Positions 45,435 to 56,721 of a DNA stretch of 64,000 nt are shown here, piece after piece. The translations under genes and the position numbers were made by a program. The notes beneath the pieces are model-generated. The model made no database searches. It was given only the letters and a program-made list of their open reading frames with translations, and had not been told where the DNA came from. Source of the stretch: Ehretia macrophylla (taxonomy: Eukaryota; Streptophyta; Magnoliopsida; Boraginales; Ehretiaceae); assembly GCA_037974665.1 (NCBI GenBank), contig CM075773.1:33428853-33492852 (forward strand), written 5' to 3'. Positions within the stretch are counted from its first letter, which is position 1, and the number at the start of each line of letters is the position of its first letter.

Positions 45435-48191
45435 TTAATTATGACGATAAATCTTTGAAGTGTCACATTCCATATTTCGAACTATATAATGTGAAAATGG
45501 TTGTGGATAAGGCTTTAATAAACAAATATGTTGGTTTTTCACTTGAGCATAACTGTTGAACATCAACGATACCATTTGTTTCAGAGGAATGTACTTCATT
45601 CTGTTGTCTTGAATATAACCACATTTGATCCGTCGGATAATCTTTGCATAATATCGTTGGACTACTTTTGTTGAAAAGTTACCCACATGATTCTCAAACA
45701 TGTTGCATGATTAAACTCAACCATATATTTTCTTGTCATGACTAAAGACATACTCTGCTTGTGCCTTTTCCTTTCAGTTATCAGATAAATAACCAGTATT
45801 TTTATAATCAACTAACGTTGATTTTGATCTTTTTGAATAAAATATTCTCTCTTTGATATTTTGCAAAGATTGCAAGTATGTGCTTAAATTCATTCCAATG
45901 TTTGTACTATACATGGCTAACAAATAAAAGCAACATCTGGCCTTGTAGTATTAGCAACATACACACCTACTATATTAAAATACTGTATATGCTACTTCTA
46001 AATTAATAATTCATCCATTATCTTTCCAACTGATAGAAATGATCATTTTCAATATTGAGAAATCATTCTATTTGATACCAAAAATATCAGTTTCAGTACA
46101 TTGTATAAAATAGACATATATTTTCAACAATAAATACCCAATATTCAGATCAAGAGAATTCTTTCTTTAAATGATCTGTAAGTCTCACTTCATTTATTGA
46201 GATATATTGTTTGCTTATGTAAACTCTTCAAACTTCTTTATGATATATATAAATAAATTGCAATCCAACAAAAATATATCAATATTTCACCACATTCTTT
46301 TAAAATGTTTTCTTTAATACAAAGATCTTTGTAATCAAATACATTTCTCGAGATTTTCATTTATATGTTTCATGCATGTACAGTCCTTCCACACTTTAAT
46401 ATAAATATCATTATCACGTGAATATATACTTTGGGCATATAGAGTCCTTCTAGGACTTCAAAATAAATACCATATCACATGAATATATGTTTCAAGCATA
46501 TAGAATCCTTTCGATACTTCAATATAAATATGATATTACTAGGATAATATCAATATAATTTTTCCAGAAAATATAGACCAATGTGAAATCACACATCGTA
46601 CTAACCCATTCTTTATTTGTCCTTAAACAATTTAAGGGAAAACCAACTGTTATGATTAATTCTTTGTAATTTCATTTCCAATTTTATTTCTCATAGTAAA
46701 ATGGGATTGTCTCTTCAAAATACAATGCTCCCCCTCAATCTCATCAACATATTTTATGTGCAATTATTTTTTGTCTGGATTGCGTCTCCTCTATTATTTT
46801 GGCCAATCATTTATTTGTCGACATTAATGAGTGGACTTCAATTTAAGATTCTCAATTTTTATCATGAAATTAGTAGCTACTGCATTTTTCAAAATTTGAT
46901 CAAGATCAATTTTTCTTTTCGGTTCCTTTCTTTTTTAAGAGTAATTTAACTGAGTGAGATCTCTTCATTCTCAATACTTTCAATATTCACATCATATTCA
47001 GGTACCTGATGCTGTCTTAGAGTAATATTTCTCAATTTGATTATCAACTCCTTATCCTGACATCTTCAGGATATCAAACAATTCAAAAATGGCAACTTTT
47101 GCTCATTTATCTTTGGAACCGATATGTCTACTACAGTTCAGGTGTACAATAGACTATATTTATTTGTGTTTCTCAATTGAAACATTAATTATAATTGGAG
47201 CATTTAAAGCTGGTATATGTGACTTAGTCACTATCTTTGCTTCCAGAAATACATTTGATAATCGATTTGCAACTTTTGCAAATAAATAATTAATTTATAC
47301 GATGATCAATATGATAGTGTTCTCCATAAATTTTTCCTTTTTGTTCAGCTTTCGTTTTCTCTTTCTGATAATGAGAAAATCATTTCATTATATAGCAAAA
47401 CATGCTACGAAAACATATTTCGTCAATGGTCCAGATATATATAATAGTTGATGGAATTTCAAATAATAAATTCTCATTTTTCTTTATAGACCCATTTTTA
47501 TACACTTGTGGGGGAGCACCTAATAATTCAATCGGTTGGCTTTGTTTGAATAAACATTGCAGCATATAATATAGCATGTCCCCAAGCAGGACTAAACAAC
47601 TTAGTTCATCATAATATTGGTCTACAAATTAACTGCAAGTATTTAATGAAGGATTCTGCAAGACCATTTTGTGTATATGTGTGAGTCACATAATACTCAG
47701 CACTAATCCCAGTTGACATACAATAATCATTAAATGATTGGGATGTAAATACTCTTTCATTATCCAAACGAATTCTCTTGATTGTATAATCCAAAAATAT
47801 TGCATATAATCAAATTGTTTATGAAAAAACTCTTGCAAATACCACACATCATGTGGACAGTAACATACATGTGACCATTACATTGAGATATTTATTAATA
47901 CCACAAAATATCAAGATGGTCCACATGATAAAATAATAGGTACACACATATCCCCTTGAATTCTTTCCAAAAATGTAAGATTATATTAATTTTAGTAGGA
48001 GATGACCTTCTGATCAATTTTCGTTGGGCAGTACATGAAAATTCATTTAACAATAGAATCCTTTGATTCTTTAATGAACACCCATTTGAATTTTCAATAA
48101 TTCTTTTCATTATCACTGCGTTTGAATGTCTAAGGCAATCATTCCAAATAATTAAACTCTTGATGCCAAAGTATAAAACTCTATAGATCAA
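45435..48191 (-). pseudogene. Decayed gag-pol of the Copia element
   Basis: On the minus strand, right to left: a GAG-pre-integrase segment at about 48191-47895 (IIENSNGCSLKNQ, FSCTAQRKLIRRSSPTK), an integrase core at about 47794-47609 (IRLDNERVFTSQSF, HTQNGLAESFIK) and the integrase end near 47590-47500 (GDMLYYMLQCL, LLGAPPQV). An RNase-H-like end lies at about 45680-45435 (CGYIQDNRMKY). The segments sit in different frames with many stops. The reverse transcriptase region between them is too eroded to mark precisely. The element cannot move by its own proteins. Confidence 0.8.
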
Positions 48192-50383
48192 ACATCTTCT
48201 AGTTCATTAATGGGTGTTCATAGGAATTTTTCAATAACTCCTCTTTCATTGTCGTTACACTCACATAAGTGATCACTTAAATGCAAGAAAATATTTGGAT
48301 CACTATAATTTTTTCAATTACTCATATATTTGTATGATAAAATCTAGAAGATCAAACAAGGACATAATAATAGCTCTTCTAGAGCATTCAATAAGACTGG
48401 TAGTAGCAAAAAATTTCTAAAACAAATATGACAAGAAAACGGTGAGACATAATATTAAGATATAGATCAACATGCAATATAGAATAATCACTATAAACTT
48501 AACTCTTATAATTTTTTTTCATTCACTGATACTCAATAAAAATAAACCAAATATATTAGCGTATCATATGTACTCATCAAATACTCAGTTTTACCATATT
48601 TGCAGTAAATACCATTATTGCTTTGAAATAACTTATTCTCGATGATTTCTCCTTTCTTATGCTTTTTCTCATTATTCTCCTATGGGGATAATGTTTATTT
48701 TCTTATCCAATAAATAAAAAATCATCAGATTGACAATTAATACTCGCATAGAAATAAATAATATATTATGGTAAAAATACATTAATTCAATAAGATCTAT
48801 TCATTTAGTTATGTATTCTCCATATAGCAACAAAATTATAAATTAGAACATAAAACCTATGTTATTATGAATATATCACCCGAAATTATAAACTCCAATT
48901 ATCCAAAATAATCCATCTTAAAGAAGTGATTTCTTTTCTTCGGTAACAAATAAGTTTGTTAATGAGAATATTGATAAAATACTACAAAGAAATACAATAT
49001 GAAGATAAGTAAAGATAATCACACTTACTAAATGACGAGAATAATATCATAAAGTTTAATAAATAATTATAAGATAGATATGATAAATTTGTAATCTCAA
49101 ATAATCAATGAGCTACAAACAAAAGGAAGATTTTTCAAGATTAAACATCTAAAATACAATTTTTCTTAACAAAAGATCCAACTCTATGGTATAGATCCTT
49201 TCTACAATAATTCTAACTAAATTTCACATCTATATTCAAATTCTATTTTGTAGAAAATGAGGATAAAAATATGAGTCATAATAATTACACATTCAGCAAA
49301 TAATATCGCAGTAATAAAATCGTCCTCCATTGTTAATCTCTAAACAATTTTTTTTAAAATTTTTCGGTGTCGAATATGAAGAAGAGGATGATGAAGTAAA
49401 GAAAGAGAAAGATGATGGATAAGTGAAAAGTACGACAAAATGAGGAAGGGAAAGAATAAAAAGGGTATTGGATCAAACCCTAATTGGTTGGTCAAATTAC
49501 CTCTCTTTTTATTATTATTATTTATTTTTTTAGAGAAATGATATGAGTTCTAAATGCACAGTTTAATAGGGGCTGACCTAAAATAATAAAATAAAAGAAC
49601 TTGTTATATTTAGATAACGAAAAATAAGCATTTAATATATTGTAATAAATGAATTAAGAAAATTAAAGTTAGATAAAGCAAATACATAATTGGAAAAAAT
49701 AAATTAAGAAAATTAAAGTTAGTTTAAATAAAGTAATTACATAAATAAATAAAGTAAGAAAATTAAACTTAGATTCAATAAAGTAAATACATAAATAATT
49801 AAAGAAAATTAAAGTTAGATTCAATAAAGATATGTTAGGTATGTAAAGAAATATTAAATGAAAGAAACATTGAATATAAGTTCATTGTCATATCATTAAT
49901 CATGTCCAAGTCATCATTTTTACACTCTTGTAAATAATGGAAAATTAAGTCCAAAAGTTGTTGCAACGTCCTTGTAATTAAGTCCATAATTTGTTTCAAC
50001 ATCCTTGAAAGCAACAAAATATTAGGTCCAAAAAGTGTTCCCGGCATTCTTGTGAGTAACAGAAATCAATATCCAAAAATTGCAAGTTTGTGCATGAATT
50101 CCTTTTGGCTCAACATCATTTTCATTATTTATATTCCAGTTATTTATCTTTTCTTGAATATTAGACTCACCAAATATATAATTGGTGATCTATATGTATA
50201 TATATATATAAATAAGTAAATATGTATTATGTATATATATGTATACATATATGTGTGTGTATTATATAGATCCAAAATAAATAATAAAAATTTAATTAAA
50301 AATGAAGGATTACATGCACCTTTGAGAAAATCTGAATCGGTTATTGTGTGTTGTTGTTACGGCAGAGGTTCGTACTGATAACG

Positions 50384-50690
50384 TGTTATAAAATAATTGT
50401 TATAAAGACAATAATATAAGAAAGAATTGAGAAAAATTAGAGATAATTCTATTAATTTTACTATCAAATTTGAATTACAATGAAACCTATTTATAGGAAA
50501 AATATTATTACTATGTAATTACTTTTCACATGTCACTATTTGTACAGTACTTGAAAATCAACACTATTTGAACAGTAACTATCGGTGACACTATTAATAT
50601 AATACTATTCATCAACTAATAACTTGTTCGTATATGAGTAATTATATTTTGTATAAGTCATGAATATTTATTATTTAATATTTCATAACA
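50384..50690 (-). repeat. 5' LTR of the decayed Copia element
   Basis: 307 bp, with the same ends as the LTR at 44630-45030 and numerous point differences, so the insertion is old. Confidence 0.9.
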
Positions 50691-51479
50691 GGTTCGACTC
50701 TTTTTTAAAATTTACAAGACTTTTATCTGACGAACTGTTTTGATATAGTGATGATAACTGACGTGATTTGTTACTTCTTGCTCTACAGTTGCCTTATAAA
50801 CAATGAGTTTGATCCTCATCAGTAAGTTGATTGGTGACTAAAAGTTAAATTCTATCACTCATTTTTACAACTCAGTTTTTCTTTTCTCCTTTGGGTCGTA
50901 AAAATATATTCTTTCACTCAAAACCATAATTGAACCTTACCGACTAGTATTTTCAAAAACAAAGTAAATGGTATTTGTTAAAAATTAAAAAGTTTCATCT
51001 TAAAATTAATTGGTATTAAGTGAAATAATTTAGAATCTTATAAAATAGTCTAGGAATTTATGTTTTTTTAATGTGGGATAAGTGTATATTCTAACATTTT
51101 TCTTTACGTGTGATCTTATTTGAAATGTTCATACGTATAAAAGATTGAACACATGTGGGATACATGTGGAAGATTGAAAATGCATAAAACATGACACACG
51201 TAGAACTGATTTAAGATAGGTCATACGAGGATGAATAAAACTAGACCAATGGCGCAACTCTGTTATCATGTTAAGAATTACGGAGATCTATCTTAAAACT
51301 AATTAATGTTAGGTGGAGTAGTCCATAATCTTATAAGGCGGTCTAAAAATTTATGTTTTTCCGATATAAGATAAATGTATGTTCTAACAGTATTAAAGGC
51401 AGTAATTAAAGGGACAACCAACTAAGTTAATGGAAAAACATATAATTTTCCGTTTTTAACTAATACACCTTATTTATTT
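50691..51479. other. Spacer with a local repeat
   Basis: AT-rich. Phrases such as cttaaaattaattggtattaagtg / cttaaaactaattaatgttaggtg and aatttatgttttt near 51000-51070 and 51293-51370 form a diverged direct repeat of ~80 bp. No gene was recognised. Confidence 0.45.
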
Positions 51480-51893
51480 GTCTAAGCTCATATGTTCTTG
51501 AGCATACCTAACTACATCTTTCAAGAAAAAGAAAATGGACGAATGAAGAAACCCATATGTATTACTTTCTCCATCATGACCATTTTTCTCTTACACTTGT
51601 ACCATATATCTAATAATTAAATTAAATATAAACCATATTTTAAGACTGGTGTATTCTTCTAATTACAAGGAAGTGTCAAACTTTTCCAATCTCTAACTTA
51701 AGGGCCAATAGTTATTGAGAAATCATGATCAAGAGTCTTTTTTCTTTTTTCTTTTTTTTTTTGGGTCAAATTTTAATGTTTTACGATATATCTTGCGATT
51801 GAATATTACCACATTTGAAAATGGTGTATTATTATAATCAGGAAAAGTAATATGCGAAAGCACCAAAGCCTGTTCAGGTGATGACTCAGATCT

Positions 51894-52050
51894 CACAATG
51901 ATTTGTCACATAGTAAATTTTTTTTTTTTTTTAATCACGAATCATATAGAATCGTGTATGACAATGATTTGTCACATAGTAAATATTTTTTTTTTAAATC
52001 ACAAATCATATAGAATCGTGTATGACAATGATTTGTCATATAGTAAATAT
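51894..52050. repeat. Two and a half ~63-bp tandem repeats
   Basis: The phrase acaatgatttgtcacatagtaaat starts units near 51894, 51961 and 52024. The first two units also share atcatatagaatcgtgtatg. The open frame across it is a by-product of the repeat. Confidence 0.9.
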
Positions 52051-52539
52051 CTGGATTTAACTTTAAAAATAGACCGACAGAAAGGTTATGACTATAAAGT
52101 AATTATTATCAAGAAAAATACTATCAACAACAATAGCATCCACCGTTTCTCTTCATTACTTTTATTTTTATTTGTATCTTCACTTAGTCTTTTCTTATTA
52201 TGATTTGATGAACTTTATTATGGTTTAAATAATTTTTTAAACAAAAAATAATGTTATTTGACCTAAATATAGTATAAAAGTGAATCATATCAAATCGTTG
52301 AACTGTATATTGAATCTTAAAATTTGCTATCATTCGATGCGATTTATGTACATTTTCGATTCACATGATGTTAATTCATATCATTTTAATTTGCTCGTGA
52401 ATTAAAGTGAATTGTAAGATACTACTCATTATTCATAAGAATTAGGCAAACTATGTTGCGTGCTAATATAATACTACTTATTAAATTATAAAAATGTATA
52501 ATACATATCAAAAGTTGATCTTATAACTTTTCACACTTA

Positions 52540-52984
52540 GGCTCCGTTTGTTTGCTGTAAAATATTTTACCGGAAAATATTTTTCGAATTTTACGGTGTT
52601 TGGTAACACTGGAAAATTGGTCAACCGTAAAATGTTTTCCAGTCAAAAATTACGGCTGCTTTTTCTTAATTTTACGGTGTTTGGTAACACTGGAAAATTG
52701 GTCAACCGTAAAATATTTTCCGGTCAACAATTGCGGCTAGTACAAAATTATGTAAAATGTTTTCATGTCCTTTGGGATAAGAAAACATTTTACCGAACTT
52801 ACCGTACATCCAAACACCAGAAAATATTTTTCAGTATTCTATTTTTTAGTAAAATATTTTCCCTCAATAAGTTATTTTACGGCAAACAAACGGAGCCATG
52901 TAAAATATTTTATTTTCCAGAAAAATATTTTCTACGAAAAATATTTTATACAAGCAAGTTATTTTACGACAAACAAACGGAGCC
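52540..52984. mobile_element. Tourist-like (PIF/Harbinger) MITE
   Basis: 445 bp with terminal inverted repeats GGCTCCGTTTGTTTG and CAAACAAACGGAGCC, flanked by TTA on both sides (52537-52539 and 52985-52987), as expected for this superfamily. Near the left end a ~78-bp segment (ttttacggtgtttggtaaca...) is tandemly duplicated (about 52592 and 52672). The right terminus is also duplicated internally (caaacaaacggagcc ends at 52896 and at 52984). It is non-coding. Confidence 0.9.
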
Positions 52985-54214
52985 TTAGAATGAATAACAA
53001 ACCACTAGATCAAAGGCCAGTACGTAACACCACACTTGCCTAAACTCGTTTATTCTTGAGTATAACAGATAACTAACTACACCTTTCAAGACCGGAAGAA
53101 AAGAGGACGGATGAACAAACCCATATGTATTTCTTTGTCCATCATGAACAGATTTTCTCTTATACTTTTACCATATATCTAATAATTAAATTAAATACAA
53201 ACCATATTTTAAGACTGGTTTATTCTTATAACAAGGAATGTCAAACTTTGTCCATCTCTAAGTAAAGAGAGACAATAGTTATTGAGAAATCATGATATGT
53301 AGTCTTTCCTTTTTTTTTTTTTTGGTCAAATGATCAGAGTATTGACCTCAAAGGCGGAGCTAATTGGGGATCAATGGGAGCTATGGTCTCCACTGCCCCG
53401 CTGGCCTCATATAAAAATTTTAAAATTTATATATTTTTTAGAAAAAACAAGAGATAATATATATATATAGTCAAAAAACTATTCAGTTCATACTAAAAAA
53501 AAATTGTATAGTTCCTAGCAAAAAAAAAATTATAATTAAAAAATTATGTGATATAGTTCCTACTGAGAAAATGTCTTAAATCGGCCCTTGTTGACCTGAT
53601 CATTTTTTCTCTAAAACCTCTGGGATGTATCTTGCAATTAAATATAAACAACATTTTATAGATGGTATATTATTATAGTCAGGAAAACTATTATGGAAAG
53701 CACGAAAGAATGTAAAATATTGTAAAGATTATCGATTAAATGACAAAAACATGGTTCACACTATAGTTGTCAAATCTTAATTATCACTTTTTTAATAGTA
53801 AATCGTATAGAATTGGGAATCGCAACCCTCCGTTACATTGTACAAAAAGATTTAAAACTGTATATTTACATAAATTTTAAAATAACAAAAAAGTTATCAT
53901 CACAACGTTATCATCAAGGAAAAGACTATCAACAACCACATCAATCAACCCTTCTCTTCATCACTTTCACTTTTATTTGTGTAGTCACCTTAGTCTTTTC
54001 TTATTAGAACCTGATTATGGTTTAAATAATTTTCCAAACAAAAATTTTTTTAAAAAAATAATGTGACTTATAACCTAGAAAATGCACTTCAATTACAATT
54101 CATGTATATTTTTTATTCACATTTTAATTCATAGCATTTTATTTATGAATCGATCACATCATACAACTCGTAAATCTTACCGACTCGCCAAACTATGGTG
54201 CGTGCTAATATAAT

Positions 54215-54223
54215 TATATAAAC
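54215..54223 (+). promoter_or_regulatory. TATA-like box of the broken OCT copy
   Basis: tatataaac about 100 bp upstream of the start codon at 54316, followed by ccttctctcaaagagct, which is also found above the OCT gene at 41319. Confidence 0.5.
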
Positions 54224-54315
54224 CCTTCTCTCAAAGAGCTTTGCCATGATACCTAATATATATGAAGCTTTATCTCAACTGAGTACCATAAAGCACATTA
54301 CAGAAACTTGTAGCA

Positions 54316-55990
54316 ATGGCTGATTCAATTCCCTTGCTCAACGGCTCCACTCCACTTCTTGAGCCCGAAACACCTGATGTTTCAGTCGAAGAGCTTATTG
54401 AACCATATATTAAAGACTTGACAAGGCCACTAGTTTTGCAAGCTATGCTTTGTACTATGGCTGCCATCTTTGTGGGACAACAGACATTTATTTCCATCTT
54501 CACTGATGCTAAACCAACATGGCACTGCACACAGCAGGTAGGAGCGAAAGAATCTACTTCAACCGATATGCCCGTAGGCACGCTTCCTCCAATATGCAAT
54601 CCAGGGTCCAATATCTGCTACCTCCCTTCAGATACATGGACCTGGGACAAGCCTGGATATACATCCATTGTATCTGAATGGTTCCTCCAATGTGCTGGTA
54701 ATTCAATAATCACAGGCCTACCCGCATCATCTTATTTCATCGGAAGCCTGTCTGCTGGACTAGTTCTCTTCTTCGTTGGTGATTCATACGGCCGGAAGAA
54801 AGTTTTGTTAAGCTCGACTCTAATCATGTCTACGGCTTCATTCTTTACTGCTTTGGCGAACAATGTCTGGATCTATTCAGCCTTGAAACTTCTAATCGGG
54901 TATGGCTGTGGACAAATTGGATCGTCCACTCTCGTGCTAGCAACAGAGAGCGTTGGAAAACAATGGCAAGGAAAAGTTGCAACTATCCGATTCTTGTTTT
55001 TCACGGTTGGTTTTGCAACCTTACCTGCTATAGCTTACATATACAGAAATAGTTCCTGGAGGATCCTTTATCTCTTAACATCAATTCCTAAAATTTTATA
55101 CTGCTTGTTGCTTCAATTTTGTGCTTATGAGTCTCCCAGATGGCTATTTGCACACGGACATGAACAAGAGGCTCTTGCAATTTTCAACAAATTTGCTGGA
55201 CCTGATGTAAGAGACATGAGCAACAACTTTTTAGATGTATCTGCAAAAGCAAATCAAGATAAAAACTTAGAGGTGATCAGCCAAAAGCAATCATTTACAT
55301 TTCTGTTCACTACACGAGGGCTGTTTAAACAATTATCGTTAGCTATGATCATTGCTTTTGGTGGTGGGATGATGGACTATGGGTTGCCATTAGCACTTGG
55401 CAATTTGCGATCAAATCCATATTTAAGTGTGGCATTCAATGCCTTACTAGAGGTACCATCGATTTTGCTGACATTATTTGCTGCATCTAAGTTGAAGAGA
55501 AAGAATTCATTGCTGGCACTAAGCATAATCAGTGGTGCCAGCGGCATGATATTGTGTTTCATGAACGAATGGTAGGTATTACAAGTTGGGTTAGAGTTGG
55601 CATCTTTCTTTAGTGCTTGTACACTTGTTACCTTGTTGACAATATACGCAACTGAGTTGTTCCCGACCTATGTGAGAAACACTGCGGTTTCAATGGTGTT
55701 TCAAGCAGGGGCACTTGCTGCTGCACTCAGTCCGGTCTTGATTGCTGCAACAGGAGATACCAACGAGGTTCTACCATATGGTGTTTTTGGGGCTTTTATC
55801 ATTACAACTGGATCATTGGTAGTGTTCTTGCCAGAAACATTAATGGATGCTGAAAAGGATTGCGCTTAAGCGGAGCTTATGGTCACTCGTTCCTCGCTTG
55901 TTCTAAAGAGCTTCAGATTTGATTCTACATATTCCATTCAGGCTTTGTATCAAGCTGATCAACGTTATGCAGTAAGCAATGTATGTATAG
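54316..55990 (+). pseudogene. OCT transporter copy with premature stop and replaced tail
   Basis: Begins as a normal family member (MADSIPLLNG, GQQTFISIFTDAKPTW, GDSYGRKKVL, YESPRWLFAHG), closest to the copies at 41319 and 26364 and with the ~15-residue loop segment of the latter. After LCFMNEW an in-frame TAG (55573-55575) stands where relatives have AAG (Lys), removing the last three or so spans. Downstream the same frame stays open to 55869 with good similarity (TELFPTYVRNTAVSM, VLPYGVFGAF, FLPETL). The normal tail is then replaced by about 100 bp of unrelated sequence before homology to the last codons returns at 55951-55990. It could be a pseudogene or make a 419-residue truncated protein; the former is more likely. 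Confidence 0.88.
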
Positions 55991-56721
55991 AAATATATAG
56001 AATATGGTGGTGAAATATTTAAAATATGGATTTATATGCAATTGGATCTATGGCCTTGTAAATATACATTTTCTTCTTCCATTTGTAAAAAATGAATAAA
56101 TAAATCAATTAGTTTACAAGAGGTTTCATGAAATGCTTTTCTGATCTTATGTTTTCTCATATTTCGGGAAAAGTATCTCTTCCTTTTAATTTACTGTGAT
56201 TTGAATTTCAAAAACATATAACGACAACATCTTTAGGATAACTTCCACTAACTTGGGTTTTGCGACCAGTGAAAAGTTGACTATTTATTGCTTTAATTTT
56301 TGGTTGTTAAATTATAAGGTGAAATTTTTAATTCTATTTTAATTCTCATATTTACTATGAAATAATGAACTGAAGAAGTTAATTCCCTAAATCATTCCAT
56401 TCTCCTGAATTTTGGATTCTCTGTTCCAGACAAAACGTATGAAATTAATTCATTACCATGTTTGTGGGAATTAACTTATTTTTTCAAATGATCAATGTCC
56501 TTTTAAAATATGACACATATATAATGTGATAAGAGCAATCCTCATTATTATTATTATTGCTCTTTCAAAACATAACATGTATATAATAACAAAAGAGTAA
56601 TCCTTATTATTATTATTATTGATATTCTTTATTATTTATTATTACTATTATTATTATTATTATTCAATATTATTATTTTTCAAATACTCAAAATGTCTTT
56701 TAAAACATAAATGAATATAAT
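55991..56721. other. Spacer rich in (ATT)n
   Basis: Non-coding. Runs of ATT/TTA trinucleotides occur at about 56545-56562, 56607-56622 and 56636-56680. It ends in ataat (56717-56721), the left target duplication of the next element. Confidence 0.6.

Larger units (their letters stand above)
44630..50690 (-). mobile_element. Complete but decayed Copia LTR retrotransposon
   Basis: 6,061 bp bounded by a perfect 5-bp duplication ggttc (44625-44629 and 50691-50695). The 3' LTR (44630-45030, 401 bp) and 5' LTR (50384-50690, 307 bp) both start tgttataaaataatt and end tttcataaca. Next to the 5' LTR, the minus strand reads CGTTATCAGTACGA, a degenerate Met-tRNA primer-binding site of the kind seen in Copia elements. 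A purine tract AAGGGGGAG abuts the 3' LTR. Domain order on the minus strand (pre-integrase, integrase, RNase H) is Copia-type. Confidence 0.93.
51480..54220. repeat. Diverged segmental duplication upstream of the broken OCT copy
   Basis: About 51480-52480 and 53045-54220 share an ordered series of matches: acccatatgtatt, ccatatatctaataattaaattaaata, aagactggt, agttattgagaaatcatgat, attatarTcaggaaaa, actatcaacaac, cttagtcttttcttatta, then caaactatgKtgcgtgctaatata. The units lie head to tail with the Tourist-like MITE between them. The right unit runs up to the promoter of the OCT copy at 54316. Confidence 0.8.

Noticed and set aside
52548-52988. 146-codon open frame rich in Phe/Tyr/Lys
   Set aside because: It coincides with the Tourist-like MITE and its tandem duplications. 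The peptide simply repeats with the DNA and has no family features.
51721-53340. Poly(T) runs near 51750 and 53310 followed by ggtcaaa as further micro-insertions
   Set aside because: No flanking duplication was found, and both lie at matching places in the segmental duplication, so they may be one older event. Not counted.
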